Part shown: piece after piece, positions 36,921 to 52,600 of the stretch
Layout of the letters: every line of letters starts with the position of its first letter
Numbering within the stretch: position 1 is the stretch's first letter
Origin: Atrichornis clamosus
Lineage: Eukaryota > Chordata > Aves > Passeriformes > Menuridae
Direction: 5' to 3'
NCBI GenBank assembly: GCA_013400975.1
Contig: WBMZ01000177.1
Coordinates: 62,001 to 126,000 of the forward strand
DNA length: 64,000 nt
Notes under the pieces: model-generated
What the model saw: the letters and a program-made list of their open reading frames with translations, nothing else
What the model was told of the DNA's origin: nothing
Databases searched by the model: none
Program-made: the position numbers and the translations under genes

Positions 36921-39811
36921 TCTGATTCCATAGCTACCAATTGAACAGTCTCCTCTCAATGAAGAAGTCAGATTGCAGAAGCCTTCCAAAGCATTTTTCC
37001 CATTATTGGACCTGACAAAAAGTTAGGCAAAACTAAGAGCACTCTGGCTACATGCATTTTAAGAAACAGTACAATAAAACGTTGACAGCATTTACATCAT
37101 GACAAGAACAATAGCTTTGTATTCAAACACCATCCAGCTATAAAAAAGTTTAAACTAAAAGATTCATTGGCTGTAAAAGAAATGACTGTGTAAAATATGA
37201 CACAGTCTGAAAACATTGATAGCTACTGACTTTTAGATTAGATGGCTTTAGTTGTGTATTTCATTAACTGACTGCTTCAGTTTGTAGATGTTACTTTATG
37301 CCCATTTGCAGTTAAAAGAAATCAGTATAGCAGTCACGATTGACTTGTGCAAAACAAGAAAGAGAGTAACCTTTGGATAATACTGATCCACGTGTCTGCA
37401 CTGAAGCAGAAAATAAGTTTTATCTCCTCCCAGCACATCTTTATTTATAATATTATACATCTTGACAGAATTTGGCAGATAAAATAATCTGGTGCCTCTC
37501 ATTTCAGTTAGTTTCAGATTCCAACTGCTGAATCTGGTTATTATTTTGTCTATGCAAAGAGCATGCTACTATCAGATGGCTTCTCACTGCATAGGTACTT
37601 TCACTCTGTGTTCAAGTCAATTATAAACCTTCTGTTAAACAGTTTCAAGCATTTGGCTTTTTGTGACATGCTGTCTTCTTTTTGTTTTTCAAACCAGGAG
37701 TCATTCTTGTAGCTCTTCTGCAAACCTCTCCCATTCTTTCCACACCCTTCTTTAGCATTGACACCTGATTAGGATGTCCAGAAACAGTTTTGCTCAGCCC
37801 AGAGATAACCCCACCTCATGCTCTCATTGCATATTCCATAAAAAGTAACACATTTAGCAGCAGCATTTCACTGAGAGCTCCTGTGCAGCAACCATGATCC
37901 CAGAGACCCTTCCCCACTGCTTTTGGAGAGGGAACCCCTGAGAGGATGACAGGCTTTTGGTTCCCAGTTGTGTGACCTTGGCTCTGTCTCCACTACAACA
38001 CGTATTGTTTGAGCACACCAAAAGATGGCTCTGTAAGCTGTGAGTGACCCATCCCATTATGCTTGGTTACACTGAATCTCTTTTCACCTGAAAACTTCAT
38101 CAGTCGTCTTTCAACTCACCGACAAATAACATTGAGCCAAAAAGTAGTCTCTGCAGCTGCACTAGAAACCAACCCATATATAATGATAATTTCTATTAGT
38201 AAACAAGACATAGCTATTTCAAATAAATTTTTCTGTATTTATGTAGTTTTCTCTATTTATTTAATATACTCTTAATGTTTTAATCTGAATGTTGTGCTGT
38301 AGTAACAGCACAGTACACAGATATCTGAGCATATTAGAGCAAAATGTGCCCCATGCAAACTAAGCTTTTAATTGCATAAGAAATACCAAGCTCATCTGAT
38401 AAGCCAATGCCCATAATGTATGGATACCCACAACAAACAATTTACAGACATCGCCACAAAGACCAGCATGTGCTTGCACAAGGTCCAAGCAGACTTCAAA
38501 TGTGTTTGTGGGCACAGAGATAGCTGATGTCAACAGCACAACATCACTACAACATAAATACGTGTTACTCCAACGCTTAACTCCTCTTTTGGGACTACAG
38601 AAGCTTTCCTGTATGTCACACACTGCTCTGTGTCACACCACAGTACAGATAAAACGCACTGAAGTGATGATCTGCCTGGAGGGCAAAAACCCAGTGAAAC
38701 AAAAATCACCAGCAGAGAAAAGAATGGAGAACAGACGTAGTGGTGTTCATTTTGAGACCTTCACCCAGCACTGTGTTTGGGACTTGACTTTCACACCCTT
38801 AATTTCAAGTAACTGCATGCCTTGAAATTTGCTGCTAACAGGAAGTTGGATGGCATCTGTAGTAAGGAAGGCTGGAACACTACATGGGAAATGTTGGACG
38901 GCCTTAAGGGCTGATGTAGTAGAAGGGGGAAGAAGCTCAAAAGCACAGTGTCAGGGCATGTACCTGGGGAGTAATAAACAGAACCTCTGCTGTAAATTGG
39001 GAGAGCATCAGTAGGCAATTACAAAGGTGGAGAAAGGCCTGGATGTATCATCCAACTGAAGGATGACTGTGGGTCTCCAATGTGATGCAGCAAGAAAAAA
39101 GCAAATACAAACACAAAATACTTCAGGCAAGGAATTTCCAGCAGAGGAAGGAAACCATCACATCACTTATACAAGGCATTAATTAGACCTTGTTATGGAA
39201 TGGCCCTTCTCATCCATGTTTGAGAATGGCAAGTACAAACAAGACCAGTGGAGAAAGGGCTGCTGGGTTGATAATTGTTCTTACAGAGAGAAGTCTACAA
39301 GAAGGTATATGTAGAGTGGGAAAACAGAGCATACCATTGCTCTTCATATGTACAGCAAAGAAAGAAAGAGACATATAAACTAAAGGTTACATTTGACTCA
39401 AGAAAATGACAAGTAATTAAATATAGGTTATAACTTACAGCACAGTTTCTAGTTATCAAGGTGTCCCACTGTGAAATAAGATAGTGGTGGAAATAATATC
39501 TGCATAATTTTCAGATTTTTAATACCAAGCTTACTAAGTTTAAGGGTGACAGTGCTACTAGTAACAATAGAGTACTGGACTAAAAAACTCGGATGTCCCT
39601 TCTTAGTACAATGAGTTACAGGCACTGTTTTGTGATGGAAGTAAAATATAACTACGGCTTGATGTGCACCAGAAGGAGATCAAAATGAAACCAAGTCCAA
39701 CTAAAGACCAAGATCAACTAAAACAACTCTAAAAACATATTTTCAATGACTGAGAAAAGGAGTGACATGTGGAAAGAGGGAACATGAAAACACGAAAAAT
39801 ACATTTCTTCA

Positions 39812-40012
<201 letters not shown>

Positions 40013-41248
40013 TCACAAAGACAAATCAGCATCATCAGAGGTTCATAACAGTCTTAATCTGAAATGCTGCTGATCTGCAAGGTCTTCAGTGTGTGTTGGT
40101 AGGGGATGATTTGAGTAGGGATGATTCAGAGCAAGGACAAACCATAAATTAAGATACTAGTTTGGGCTGGGATGAGAGAGCAGGTGACTATTTTACCACA
40201 CAATGAAGCTCAGCACAGATGCACTCAAGTGACTTGTGACAGCTTGCTCAGGAGCTAGAAGTTGTAAAATGGCCTCAGTGCAATGCTGTGCCTAATAACT
40301 CTAGTCTCTGGGCACTAGCACAACATCTGTTTACATCCTGCCTTCCCAGCTCCACCCATTACTCCACTGCATCCAAAGGATGTACCTGCTCAAACCGATC
40401 AGCAAAGCAGTTTCTGTGCTTTGTGCCAGCACAGACATGACACAGGATTCACCTCAATTCTGCTCCTCCGTGTGATCTTGGGCAAGTCCCTGAGTCCCTC
40501 TGAGCCCCTCGGGACCACAGCTTCCCATGTGGAAGCTGGACCATAGTGACCAGTGGTGGTATGAGTGAAACCTGGTACCTCCAGAACAGCGAGGCACACA
40601 GATATTCTGGTGTCAGACAGCATGAAATGCACTGCAGATACACAGCTGGGACAGAGGACACTTCCCTGCCCTCTCCTGCACCTAGATGGTGACACTGCCA
40701 GATGATTTTTGGTGAGGACATATTCGTGTGCTCCAGGGAACACTAAGAGTAGGAGGAGGGCAGGGCGCTGAAGCGAAACATTTTGTTCTCTTCAAGTGGG
40801 GACTGAGTACTACATCTGATGTGGCTGAAAAGGGTGACCTGCATTTATTTCATAAATAAAGGAAAAGGGTCCCCAAGACCTAATGAAAGGAATCCTTAAG
40901 ACCTGGCTATGTTGCTTATTTGTCTTCTGCAAAAAGGATGGGACTGCTGGGATCCCTCTTCCTGCATGTGCTGGGAAAAAAAAAAATTCTTCACAGGTGG
41001 TTTGGATGTGAAATCTGGGCAGTGAGATCACCTGGCAACTCAAAGAGCAAGAACTATGTGAGCTAAAGAGCATCTTCACACCCTCAAATAATGAAACAGA
41101 TGGGGGCATCTTCACTAACATTTGATTGTTCCCTGTCCCCACTTCATGCACACATAAAAAGTTTAAGCATTGATATGTCAAGAGTATACGTACAGAGAAA
41201 ATTCCAGCCAACTCTCCAAACACGTTTCCTTCTTGAAACACCTTTTTC

Positions 41249-41261
41249 TTTTTTTTTTTTT
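41249..41261. repeat. Poly(T) run of 13
   Basis: Thirteen consecutive T residues in a pyrimidine-rich context, followed by GCGTAGC. No adjoining element recognised. Confidence 0.75.
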
Positions 41262-42362
41262 GCGTAGCAATGATTTTGCTTTTTGTTTTTCAAGAAACAG
41301 AATGCTTATGACAGAGGAAGAACATTTGAAAACTGTGAGTCATCCACCAGTGTCTATGGCAGCTTTTCTCCTTGGCTGGCCTGTGGCTGTTTCTCAATTT
41401 CTGTTATTTTTTATGCTTTTCCCACAGTGGATAAAAGGACCACCAATACCAGGAACACAAATTCAATGAAATTTATGAACAGCGATAAATTACCATCATC
41501 AAAGATTTATAAAACTTCATATCCAAAATGCTAAGTGCCCACAAGGTCTGTAGGTGTGCTGGGACAGAATGGCTTGATTCAGTGGTATACTGGGATAGTG
41601 GGATACTCAGGTCCATGCTCACTCTAGCACTTGGTATGCAGGATCAAGTTGCAGAACTCAATCCCTCCCTTGAAACTATAACCCCTTCCTGTAGATTGTC
41701 ACTGATTTTCCACTGATTTTCTCCCTGACAACAAAAAGATAACCAGGTCTTCAGCCCACCAGTAACCAGGCCTGTTAACAAGATACATATCTTAAAATAT
41801 GCACTTTTATCTTAGATTTTATTATTGTCCCACCACACGAGTATGTTCAAGGAGTTCTAGTGCAGAAAAAAAATAGCATTTCCTGCAGAAACTTGTACTT
41901 CCCCCAGGCAATGCTAGTCTCTGTTCCTTGGGAATTTCTCAAAGTGCTTTCTAAAACAAGCAGTAAATGTTAGTAAGCAACTTTGATGGCTGAGTGTCTT
42001 CCTACTATTTCAGTCCATGAAGGCCTGGGCTCAATTTGAAAGATGAATGAAAATATAAAATGTTTACTGTTTCCTATGTCATTTCTGTAACAGAACAACA
42101 CATCTCTCAGAGATGCTACACAGCTGTTTGTGTCAGCCCTACAAACCCCTTCCAATTTAACTTGTGACTCCTAAGTAACAGCACCTGCCCATCCTCATGG
42201 AAACATATCCTTACAACCTGCTTCTAATGAGCTCAACTTAAATAGCTCTATTCAGCTGCAGGATGTCCATAACTCCTCAGATGTACCCCAAAGCCTGGCT
42301 GATGGAGCCACTTTTCATAGGTCCCGGAGTGGATCATAAGCATCCCCACATCCTTGCACACC

Positions 42363-42457
42363 AAACTAAGGAATGGATTTTATCCTACTAAAATCAGTGT
42401 GAGTTTTGCCATTGAACAGAAGAGTGAAAGGAGCAGGACCAAGATTTCTAGGCCAAA
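42363..42457. repeat. Possible old amniote interspersed-repeat fragment
   Basis: ATCAGTGTGAGTTTTGCCAT followed by GGAGCAGGACCAAGATTTCT recalls a common amniote repeat in which a GTCAATGGCAAAACTCCCAT-type segment lies next to GGGAGCAGGATCAGG. The copy is very diverged, and the assignment rests on pattern memory only. Confidence 0.3.
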
Positions 42458-45400
42458 TTTTGATGTTTGTGTCCCTTGACCTCTCTTCCTGATGGAGCCA
42501 GAAATTCCCCTTCTAACAACACAGCAAAATCCATCAGCACCTTAATTTTGGGTTTACATATCTTTTGAAAAAAAGCCAGAAAGCTAACATCTGACAGACA
42601 CTTAATACCACCTATTAAAAAATTCAAAACTGAACTTTTTAATGAAATCTTAGTTCTGACAAGTTCAGTGAACTTAGTTTAAGATTGCAACCGCTTAATC
42701 CAGCTGCAAATCTGCTCCTCACAAGTCCATCCGTTAGGGCTTGTCTGAAACAAGTAAAATATAGACTTTTTTTTCCTACTCAAAACATCTTGGCTTTTGT
42801 CCTGCCATAACATTCCTGGAGGGGAGTCCTTGCAAATGGAAGTGCTGGGAAAGGTTGCAAAGTTGGTTTCAGTAATAGCCTGCACTTGTCCAACAGCATC
42901 TTCCTGGTGCTCCTCACCTGCCAGAGCCCACATGAAGCTGAGGTCAGTGCTGGGATCAAGTCTATTCAAAGTGATTCTTCTGTGGAAAAGTACTTAGTGT
43001 GTGCAAACAAACCATAGCCCTCAGGCTATTTAGTGGAACAGGAGTCTATATTCCTCGGACCTAATCCCTGTTAGTGGTACTTTTTATGATTACTGTTTTG
43101 TTGATGTGGTGCTTGACATAGAAAGGACAAAAGAAAAGCAAAGATTTGCATTGTGTACTCAAGGCAATATCTGAATTCATTCTGCTAATTTAGGATGGAG
43201 GGATGACATATAAATAAACAATAGCTCATTAGCACAAATTGATGGGGTTTTGTCTGAGTTTGATTGGCACTGATAAGACCCTTCCTTAATGCATCCTGCA
43301 AAGGTGAAATGGTCATGCTGTCATGTAACACCACTTTATGATGTTTGAGCACATTCTGGGTTTGTTTTTTTTATTTTTCTGAAATAGCTTTTATTTATTT
43401 TTAGACTATGACATTAATAGTTCTTTACATTCTTTTTCTCTTTGAAAACCTCTCTGAGTAATAGGATCTCAGGGTCATGGCATGACAACACCAATCAACT
43501 GAAGGACTGACTATGCCAGCAAAATGCATTGTTGAATCTTATACAGCCAAATGGGAGCTGCAAGAGCAAACAACCCTTCTCTCAGTGCATTCATGTGCAT
43601 TGCTTACTGGTTCTACAGCTGATCCTCTCCCGGGTACTCATCCCAAGTCCTCACACTGTAGCAAAATGCACAGACTGCAGGGACACTGAACTCCCCTTCT
43701 CCACCATCTAGCAAAACAAACCTTCAGAAATGTAGCTAACAGGGTGCAAGTAAGGGAGATATTATATTGCTTATTGTGTAACACCTATAATAATACAGAA
43801 GTTGATTTTTAATGTTTTGCCTATATGGCCACTAGTTTCAATGGTTTACTTTATGGACATACATACCAACATCACTTGTGGGTGAAAGTGCAATATTAAC
43901 TTTCCACACGTTTTAGAAACGCCTTCTTCATCCCTTTTTCTTTTTGATGTTGACTAAAAGCTATGAGTAAATATCTTCTCTTTGGGAGTACTTTTCATAT
44001 CTAGCACTGCTACAGGTGCTGCTCTGTATAAAAGGCAGGGAACTCAATCCTGACTCAAAAATGTGAATCCTCTGGCAAGAAATACAGGCATCACGTTCAT
44101 GTAGTCTGGAAACAACAAATTTCTTGACTGTTAACATTGGAGAAGGGACAGGGAACAGAGTAATCCAATTCCTGTGATGGAAGCTGAAATGGCAAATTTG
44201 AAAGCCACAAGCTTTGTGAAAGGTGATGAAAAGAGAAACATTAGCATGTTAGACAATCTCCTTAGAATACACACACAGATTCTCATAAACCAATGTGCAT
44301 TCCCTAAAAGCATTTCACCTTTCCACTGAAAATATTACCTCTATAGGTTTTCTGAAGATAAAGAAAGGCAGAAAAGATGATTAATTACTTTCCAAGCAAC
44401 ACATGATGGAAGATTCTCTCTGTCAGTTTGCAAATGCCCCTGCCCTTCCTTTCACCGTGATACCTGTCTATCTGTATTTGTTATGAGCAATAAAGTAATT
44501 CATGCTGGTTATCACATCGTGGAAGAAGTTTCACACCCCAGCAGCTGCAAACATAACAAGTTCTGAATCAGCTTTGCTTCTTGAAAATTTCAATGTGCCT
44601 TTTTGACTTTTGATGTTCTGTCCTCTTCCCTGAAATTGCAAGTCATCTTTCTAAAGCAAGGGCTCAGCCTTCCTGTTGTCATCTCTCTATCCTCCTCTTC
44701 ACAGAATTTGACAATCCTTCCAAAACACTAGAGATTTCTTTCCTCACAACACATACAGGAAGGATTATACGAGCCTCTTGTGTAAGATGGGGAAACCAAG
44801 TAGAAAATAGTCGACATGCTCACAGCTACATGAAAAGTTTGTGGAGGAGAGTATAATTGAATCTATGTTATCAGGCTTTCTGGCCAGTCCTTGAACCACA
44901 CAGCACAGCTTTTGCTTTCCGAACTGCTTGTTCTCAAGTGCTTTCTAGCAGATCAAACTACAGTGCTTTTTATCAGACCATCAGAAAGTGCAATATTACT
45001 GCAAATAGTATTTCAGATAGTCCATCCTACACATCCTCCTTTCCTCTTCCAGTAAAGAAAGGTCCACAGGGACTAAGGACCCTAAAGTCTGTATGCAGAA
45101 TATCTAGAACAGCTTAGAAGGCATTCTGGGAATAGCACAGTTCTTTCCTGAGGTGTCCCAAGAAAAGGAGAAACCAGAAAGAAAACCAAAGATGTGATCA
45201 CAAATGCCCCTCTAGGACCAGATGTCAGGATATAGTAACATCACAAACAGAAATAGACTGGGATGGCATAATTCTTTAGCATAATCCTTCATTGCAGGTC
45301 ACTGAGATCTATACCCTCCTGTACTAACTAAATTCCCTCTGATTTGTCTTTACCAGGGATTAAGAACATTTGTACTTGAAAAGAGTCAAAATCACTCCTT

Positions 45401-48400
45401 TTTCTTCTTTTTCCAAGCAAATGTATGTATGGGAAATTGTTCAAGAGCTGCACACAGCCCTAGAGCACAATTTACCAGATTTCACTGAGCTTTGTTTAAA
45501 CAACTTCTCTTATAAAGAGTCAGCAGCACAGAGGTATCTTTATTTGACATAATCCCTTCTCTTATCTCACCCCAAAACTGCAGGGGGGGCAAGATAGAAT
45601 TGGACAGATATGGTTTTTATTGAATGCCAGCCCTAGCAGCTCCCAAGTACAATGAACAAGTGAGTGCTAATGCAGGTGACTTTGAGTGGCATCTTCTGGC
45701 TCTCCCTATTCTCTCTGCAGAGCTTAAAACTGTATTTTGGATGAGGTTGGCAAATAGAGGGTGAGGGTTTTAATCTTTTCCTTCCGCTTCAGGTATGAAG
45801 AGATAAGAAAAGAAATATGTATTAGTCTACCTGAGACTGTTAAAATCTCTGAGTGCCTTTCACTGAATCATGTGGTAACCCAGTCTTCAGTTTAAAGATT
45901 ACTCTAATGCAGTCGCAGTGAGTACAACCCACTTCAACAAGAGTAACAGTAGATTATATTTAGCTGTAAGTACTCTGCACCAGAGAGACTCTGAAATACA
46001 CGTCACAACATACACTAAAACACAACTCTCTCAAAGCTGAGAGAAAAGAGAGACCAGAGACCCCTCAGAGAAACCAGCTCTGTCAGGGGTGTAGGTGAAC
46101 CTTCATATCTCAGGGTGTACAGTGGGCTTTATAAGATACACGCATAACTTCTCCTAAACCAGAAAATCCCATCACCTTCTGCTGATTAGAGTTTGTTATT
46201 TGTGTGACAAAGTGTTAAGTGTTTGATTGCCAGCATGTATGAACTCACCTACACGGAAATGCTGAGAGGAAGATTCGCAAACTGGCTGTGGTCTGTGCCA
46301 GTTAACATGTCCCTCAGGATGAGGTGTATGGAGAATGAACATCATGAGATTAATTTATTCTTGTCAGGACAGGCCACCTATATGGATTTCGTCCATCACA
46401 GTTCTTGAGTGTTCCTGGAGTTATTTAAAACAGAAGCAGTCACAAAAGGAAGGTGTCAGCTACGCATTGCTGGCACTTCAGTCTGCCTTCCCTCATAAGA
46501 AATCCCACAATTTCAGAATCAGGTGAGTAGTTCATCAAGGGAAGAACAATGACCTGTCTTCTACAAAGGCTGACATCTTCAGAGGTTTATGCTGGCAAAT
46601 AGCAAACTCCACATGACACCGCAATTCTTATCTCTGGTGAATTGTCATAAAGCACCAGAGGAAAGGGGGTGTTCCAGACCAGGTCACACACTGAAAGCAA
46701 TTCCTACAGTATTTGGGGAAAATCACAGGGGCCTAAGAAATTCTGCAGTGGCTGAAAGCACTATCTGAAGCTTGAATAGCAAGTTCTGATTTTATTCTTG
46801 CCTTTTGCTTGTGTAGAGCAGAGAAGAGACAAAAGAGAACCCCTAGATAATAAGGGAGGGATTTAAGGAGGCCCTAGAGAAGGAAGGAAACAAGGCTTGT
46901 TTAAGTACAGGGCACAAAAGGGTCAGAAAAAGTGTCTCACTTTCACCAGGTGAAAAGATGGATTTGTTTTCAAGGGACTTGATGGGATGGATATTTGAGG
47001 GTTCAATGCCTAAAGGAGGCATTTATACAGCATTAATATAACACATCAGAAGCAGTTCTACTGTAGAAGGCAGAAGACTGATGTCTTTGGAGAAAGATGG
47101 CTGTGAATACCATCCCATAGAAGGGTTCAGCCTTTTGCTCCAATCCTACTTTCCCTTACACTCTAAAAGAAACTTTGGCCAGAGAAGAAAAAGGATCTTT
47201 TAGTATGTGTGGTGTTGTTACTCAGCTCTGAGTGACAGCAGGCTAGGAAGAAAAGAAAAGCTCTGCCCTTACAACCCCTGATCTGGTGGGCCAGAGTCGC
47301 TGAGCCTATGTCAAAGCACCATTCAACTCCACACAACTCTACTCTGTCATATCCTATTTTACCCTACCCTAGTCCACACCGTTCCCTCTCCTTCTGTGGC
47401 TCTGGAGAGGAGATTTTCTCAAAAAGTACCTGAAATTGATAACTTATATTTCTTTAGTGATGTTCAAGAGCTGATCTAAGAGTCTTTCTCCAGATTTACT
47501 ATCCATGCTTTTAGCACTGCAATGTATGATCATCTAGGAACATTTCCAAGCTTTGGTCCCAGAAGAGTACACTTGTAATTTGCCCAGTCAACCCTTTCAT
47601 GCCTCCTTTTCCTCTCTCCCCAGAAACTCTGAGGGAAGCAAGTCCGAGACACCTGCATATTTGGCCATTCTTCTTCATTTTCATAACTTTAATCCTTCCT
47701 GCTCCTGCTAGGTGAGGCCACACAAAGCAAACATTTCTCAGTTGTGACCAAGCTAAGAAGCTTTGCGTTACACAGCTTTTGGGGATTATGCAGGTGTTGA
47801 AAAGCCTGAGGCACCTGAAATAACATGGCTTCTGCTCAACTTCAGTGAGGACTTTAGGACTTTATGACATCAAAGCTGTGGGGTTTTTTCCTGTACTTTT
47901 GAAGAACCCAGATAGCACACCCTTCTTTATGCTGGTCACCTCTCATTGTAAGTGACCTCTGCCTGGAGCCACCGCAGCACAAGTACGATGTTGCTGGGGA
48001 GGAAGGACAACACAGTCCCTCAGCATCCCATTATCCTCACCAGAAGGATCATTTCTGGAGGATGTGATGCACCATCTCCCTGCTCCCAGCACCTCTGCTC
48101 CGGTGGTAGTTGGAGAGGCAAGGTGGAAAGTCCAACTTTCTAAACGCAAGTTTCCCTGCATTCTCCAATGGTCTGGAAGAAATCTGTGATGGGCTCTGGG
48201 TTTAGGGCAAAGGTGACACCCTTCATTGTAAAGTGCTTTCAGTGCGGGTGAGAAGTGCTGCTCTGACACCACAAAGACTGAACTACTTCCTTTTTTCCCC
48301 CCAAGGTACAGTGCACAGAAGGAAACGCAGAGCAGGGCACCAGGGCCAGCTTCACTACACAGCCCTGCTGCCAGGCTGTCACAGGCACCTAGAGATGTCT

Positions 48401-49555
48401 TGGGCGCAAGGAACTGAGCATCAGTCACGAGCCCAGTGAGCTCTGCTTTTCCTGAAATCAGTGGGAGGGTTGGGTGCTCCACAGTTTTCCTCTGAAAATC
48501 AGACTTTCTCCTATCTCCTGGGGGCGCCATGGAAGCCAGTTCACCACTTTTTCTTCGTAGGCATTCAGATAATAATGACATAAAGTAACAATTGTATGAA
48601 AATAATCTGGATAAAGGAATCCCTATAACCTATTCTATATAGTAATTACTTTATTATTTACAGAATTCTCCTTCTACTGCGAGCAGACTCTGCCCTGTTA
48701 CACTCTGCTTTTTTATATGCTGGTCACCGTCACACTATCTACATATCCACTAAACACATGGAATTTTATTAAGATTTAATCTTCAGTTAGTATTTCTTGA
48801 ACCACTTCTTGCAAAGGTGGACAGGGCTCATCAGAGCCAGAAAGAAGAGGGAAAACAGAACCACCTCTTTTCTTTCCTTTTTCTTTCAGTGAGGAAAGAA
48901 GAGCAGACAAAAACAGATGGATAATTGAAGACAGTGATGAGAAAAATTAAAGAAAAGCTTGCATTAAAGATGACAAATGGAGTGTGTCAGGAAGCAAAAA
49001 ACATAGATGTATGTAAAACTCCAGTATCAGGCAGTGTTAAGTGCCTTTTGTGAAAAGCAGATTTACCCTAAGCTTCTCCCAAAGATAAATGAAGTTGGAG
49101 GTGTGCAGGAATGGAGCAGAGGAGGAGCAGGAGGGGTAATACAGAAAAAGAGAAACTCGGTAACAGCTCCCTTGTTTTATCTTTTCCCCTCTGCATTTGA
49201 CTTCCCTCCTGTGCTGCCTATCCCAGCACCAAAGCCTTGCTCACACTCAGGAGCAACTAAAACATTGTGTTAAAGGGTTTTCTTCCTTTTCATCCCCTGC
49301 CCCAACCACTGCATGAGCCTGAGCACAATCCCACCACAAAGCATTCAGAGCAGCACACCGGATAAATGGCCAGCATGGGAAAGGCTGGAGGTGGAGGGAT
49401 GGTATCTCTGCTTTATCAGTGTCCCAGCGCTCTGCTCAATCATACTCATTCCACAGATCTCAGCATTAAGCAGTTTCATTCAAGAACTCTGAAAGGTGTA
49501 TTCTTGTTTTTTTAAAAAGACTGTTTAATGCAAGTGAGGCTGGGCTGAGGTCTAG

Positions 49556-49607
49556 GAAGAAAAGAAGGAGGATGGAGGAGAAGGAGGGAAGAAGTAGAGA
49601 AAGACAT
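49556..49607 (+). repeat. Polypurine tract in the upstream intron
   Basis: About 50 nt composed almost only of A and G, made of GAAGAAAAGAAGGAGGATGG-like units. On the transcribed strand it would read as polypyrimidine. Confidence 0.7.
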
Positions 49608-52600
49608 TTACAGCTGTGAGAAAACACTGTCCCTTATGGAGAAATTTTGATTTTGAAGTTTACTCTTCTATTAACATTTAAATTGAAAGGCGTTTCTTCC
49701 AAGCTCCACATAGGAAAGCAGAAAATCTGCATTTAAATAGATACAATTTAAATGTGGGGAAAAATATATATCAGCATTGAATGCTTTCCCATTTGTCTGA
49801 AAAGAACTTCTCTTATAGATGATTATTAATTTTTTTCTTTTTTCTTTGTGTGTGCTAAAAAGAGAAGTTGGAAGTACATTAAAATTCTACTTGGCACAAG
49901 AAAGAGGTGGGGGGATGGTTGCTTAATTGACCAAAACCCTGATTTTGAGCTCAGACTTCCTGCAGGAAGGCTGCTGGAGACTGCAGGAGGCAGTCCAGCC
50001 TGCTGCCAGGGTCAGGGCCAAGAGGGGCCTCTCCTGCCTGGTCCTGGTGACATGGCACCCATGCCCAAGGGGCTGCACACTCCCACTGCAACGCCTGTCT
50101 CACTGGGGATGTCATCAGGTCCCCCAACCCCAGCTGCACAATCAGACTTTCTGCAGTTTTGTTAGATACCTCTGTGGCTTCAGGACACCATCTAGAAAAC
50201 GGGGACATGCACCTCCTTAAAAACCACCTGGCTCTTATGTGTGGTGTGGATCAGGGTGTCATATGTCATAGGAGAACTCGCAGCTCAGGAAGTCTGTGGT
50301 GTTTTAGGAGGCTGCACTCAGAGGGTTTGGAAAGAAGTCCTGGGGCAAAAGAAAATGTCCACAAGTTGATCCCTGCTCTCATCGTGTTGATGAGAAGGAG
50401 GGTTGGTGTCCCAGAGGCTCAGCTATGGACTCTGGTGACCTTCACCCCTAGGGCACTGATCAGAATCTAGGTCAAGCTGGTGGTGGCTGTGAGTTACAGC
50501 CCAAAAGCCAGAGCAGTGATTCCTGTGAAATAGCAGCTCCATACAAACCCAAAGGAAAAGTACCTATACAGTTCTTTGGCTCTTTTTAGAGAGTAAAAGC
50601 ATAACACAGATTTAAATTTTAGGTAGGGCCTGGGCACTTCTCCTCTTCCTCCTCCTGTCTGGCTCCAGTGCTTCCAGCTGGACACTGTGCTCACTTTAAA
50701 TAAACAAGGTAGAAAAGCCAAAAGATGAAAATGAGGCATGAGAAGGATAGTTCAGTGATCTAGGTGCTAACAGAGAGTCTGTAAAGATGCAGATACTACT
50801 CTTTGCTGTCTCACAGATTTTCACGGCAACAAAGTCAGGCTTTCTGTGCCTCAGTTCTCCTAAACTGGGATAATCTCACCTCACTAGGTTGTTTTGAAGA
50901 TTAATACATTAAAGACTGTGAGCTAGGTTCTCTGCAGTGATAGTACCAGAAGCCCTAAAAATGCATTGAACAGATAAAAACAGCAGTATGGGAATTTTTT
51001 CAGTAGTGATTGAGAATTCAAACTGATTAAATCCCAAAAAGCACAGAGATAAATGTAAATAAGCAAAACAGTAGCTCTCACCCAAATACAGGCACCTGTA
51101 AACCTGGGGAAATCATGACTCCTTTTTGGGCCAAACTGACAGCATCTAATCAAGAACCCATGATCTCCCACTCTGAGTTTTCATCAGACCCAATTTTTAC
51201 AGCATGATACTGTCTTTAGTCACTGGGTTGGTGAAGATGAACATCTACTGTCACTCAACACTCAAATGCATTTGGCCAACTTGCTCTCATTGCCTCTCCA
51301 TCTCCCTCTCCCAGCTTGCTGGAATCTCACAAAGGACAGCCTCATTTTTCCTGGGGTGTCTAGCTGATTTTTTTCCTATGCAGATGGCAACCACTTTCTG
51401 AAAATATATATGTGACAAGAAAAAATGTTTAGTAGGAAAAGCAGGTGCCTGAAAAATGGATTCCCATTTGTCCTTCCCTGCCCCTCTCCAAAACCCAATC
51501 ATTTCCGTGTTAATAAGCTTGCTGACTATAATGTGGCACTAACCTTTCACAATTGATGCCAGTGACATTTTGACAGTTCCACATATGGGCCTGCCAAAAG
51601 CAGAAGGAATATAAATTTGCAATTTGGTAAAAAGCTGGATGAGCAGCCAAAGCAGCTTGGGGGAAGGAGAAGGAAACCGCGAACCAGCCAAACAAAAGCT
51701 CACTGCACAGATGTTACACACAGCAAAAAGGAAAAGCACATCCACAGCTGGAGTACCCCAGCAAATATGTGCTTGGAAAAAAAGCCTTAGGCACCTATTA
51801 AGCCCAGTCTAGCTTGAGATGCCTCCCAATAGATTCTCCTCACGTGGCAAATTTAGTAGTCTTTCCTAGCAGAAGGGAAATGGGACACGGCATTCAATCT
51901 GTGCAAACTATCTGGTTAACATCAGATGTCACAGGACTCAGCAGTTGCTCTAACGAGGAATCTTCAATATTCCCACCAATGTGATCAGCTGTAGGGAAAC
52001 AACTATTTTCTAACACTGTTTTGTGGGGTGTCTTTGAATTTCATTTTCAAAGTATCATTGCACAAAACATTAGTGACAGTTCACAGACTGACTCACTACT
52101 AGGTGCCTGTAACACACACCATCTTCCTCAAATTGAATCTCAGAATATTTGGCTAAAAACTAACTTCCAGAAAGAGGTCTGATTATCATAAGACAAGATG
52201 AAGAAAAGAAAAATGTTGCACTTAGCAGTTTGTTCAGGTGGTTAATTAACCCCCAGTGCTGGACAGGCAATCTATTCTTTCAGTTGGATATGTCCGGTTT
52301 CTGCTTCCAGGCAGTTACTTCTACGTGGCGAGGTAAGCAGTGCTGTGATCACTCCCCTTCTTTCTGATCCCCACTTCGGCAACACTAAAATAACTTTTTT
52401 CCTGAAATTAGAGCACTGTGACTTTTATGATGGTTTACTGATGCCTTGGTGGAAAATATGAAGGTGCATTTGCTGTACACCTCTATGTAAATAGTTGTGT
52501 GTTGTAATGGTACAGCTGCTGTACATGGCTAACCAGGGATGCAAAATTATTATTAAAATGTAATGGTTTATTGAATTTTCTTTAAGATAATGTGGGTCTT

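Noticed and set aside
47943..48581. 212-codon open frame on the minus strand, the longest in the window
   Set aside because: It has no recognisable domain, signal peptide or membrane segment, begins and ends without splice signals that fit the host gene, and lies in a locally G+C-richer stretch where long frames arise by chance.
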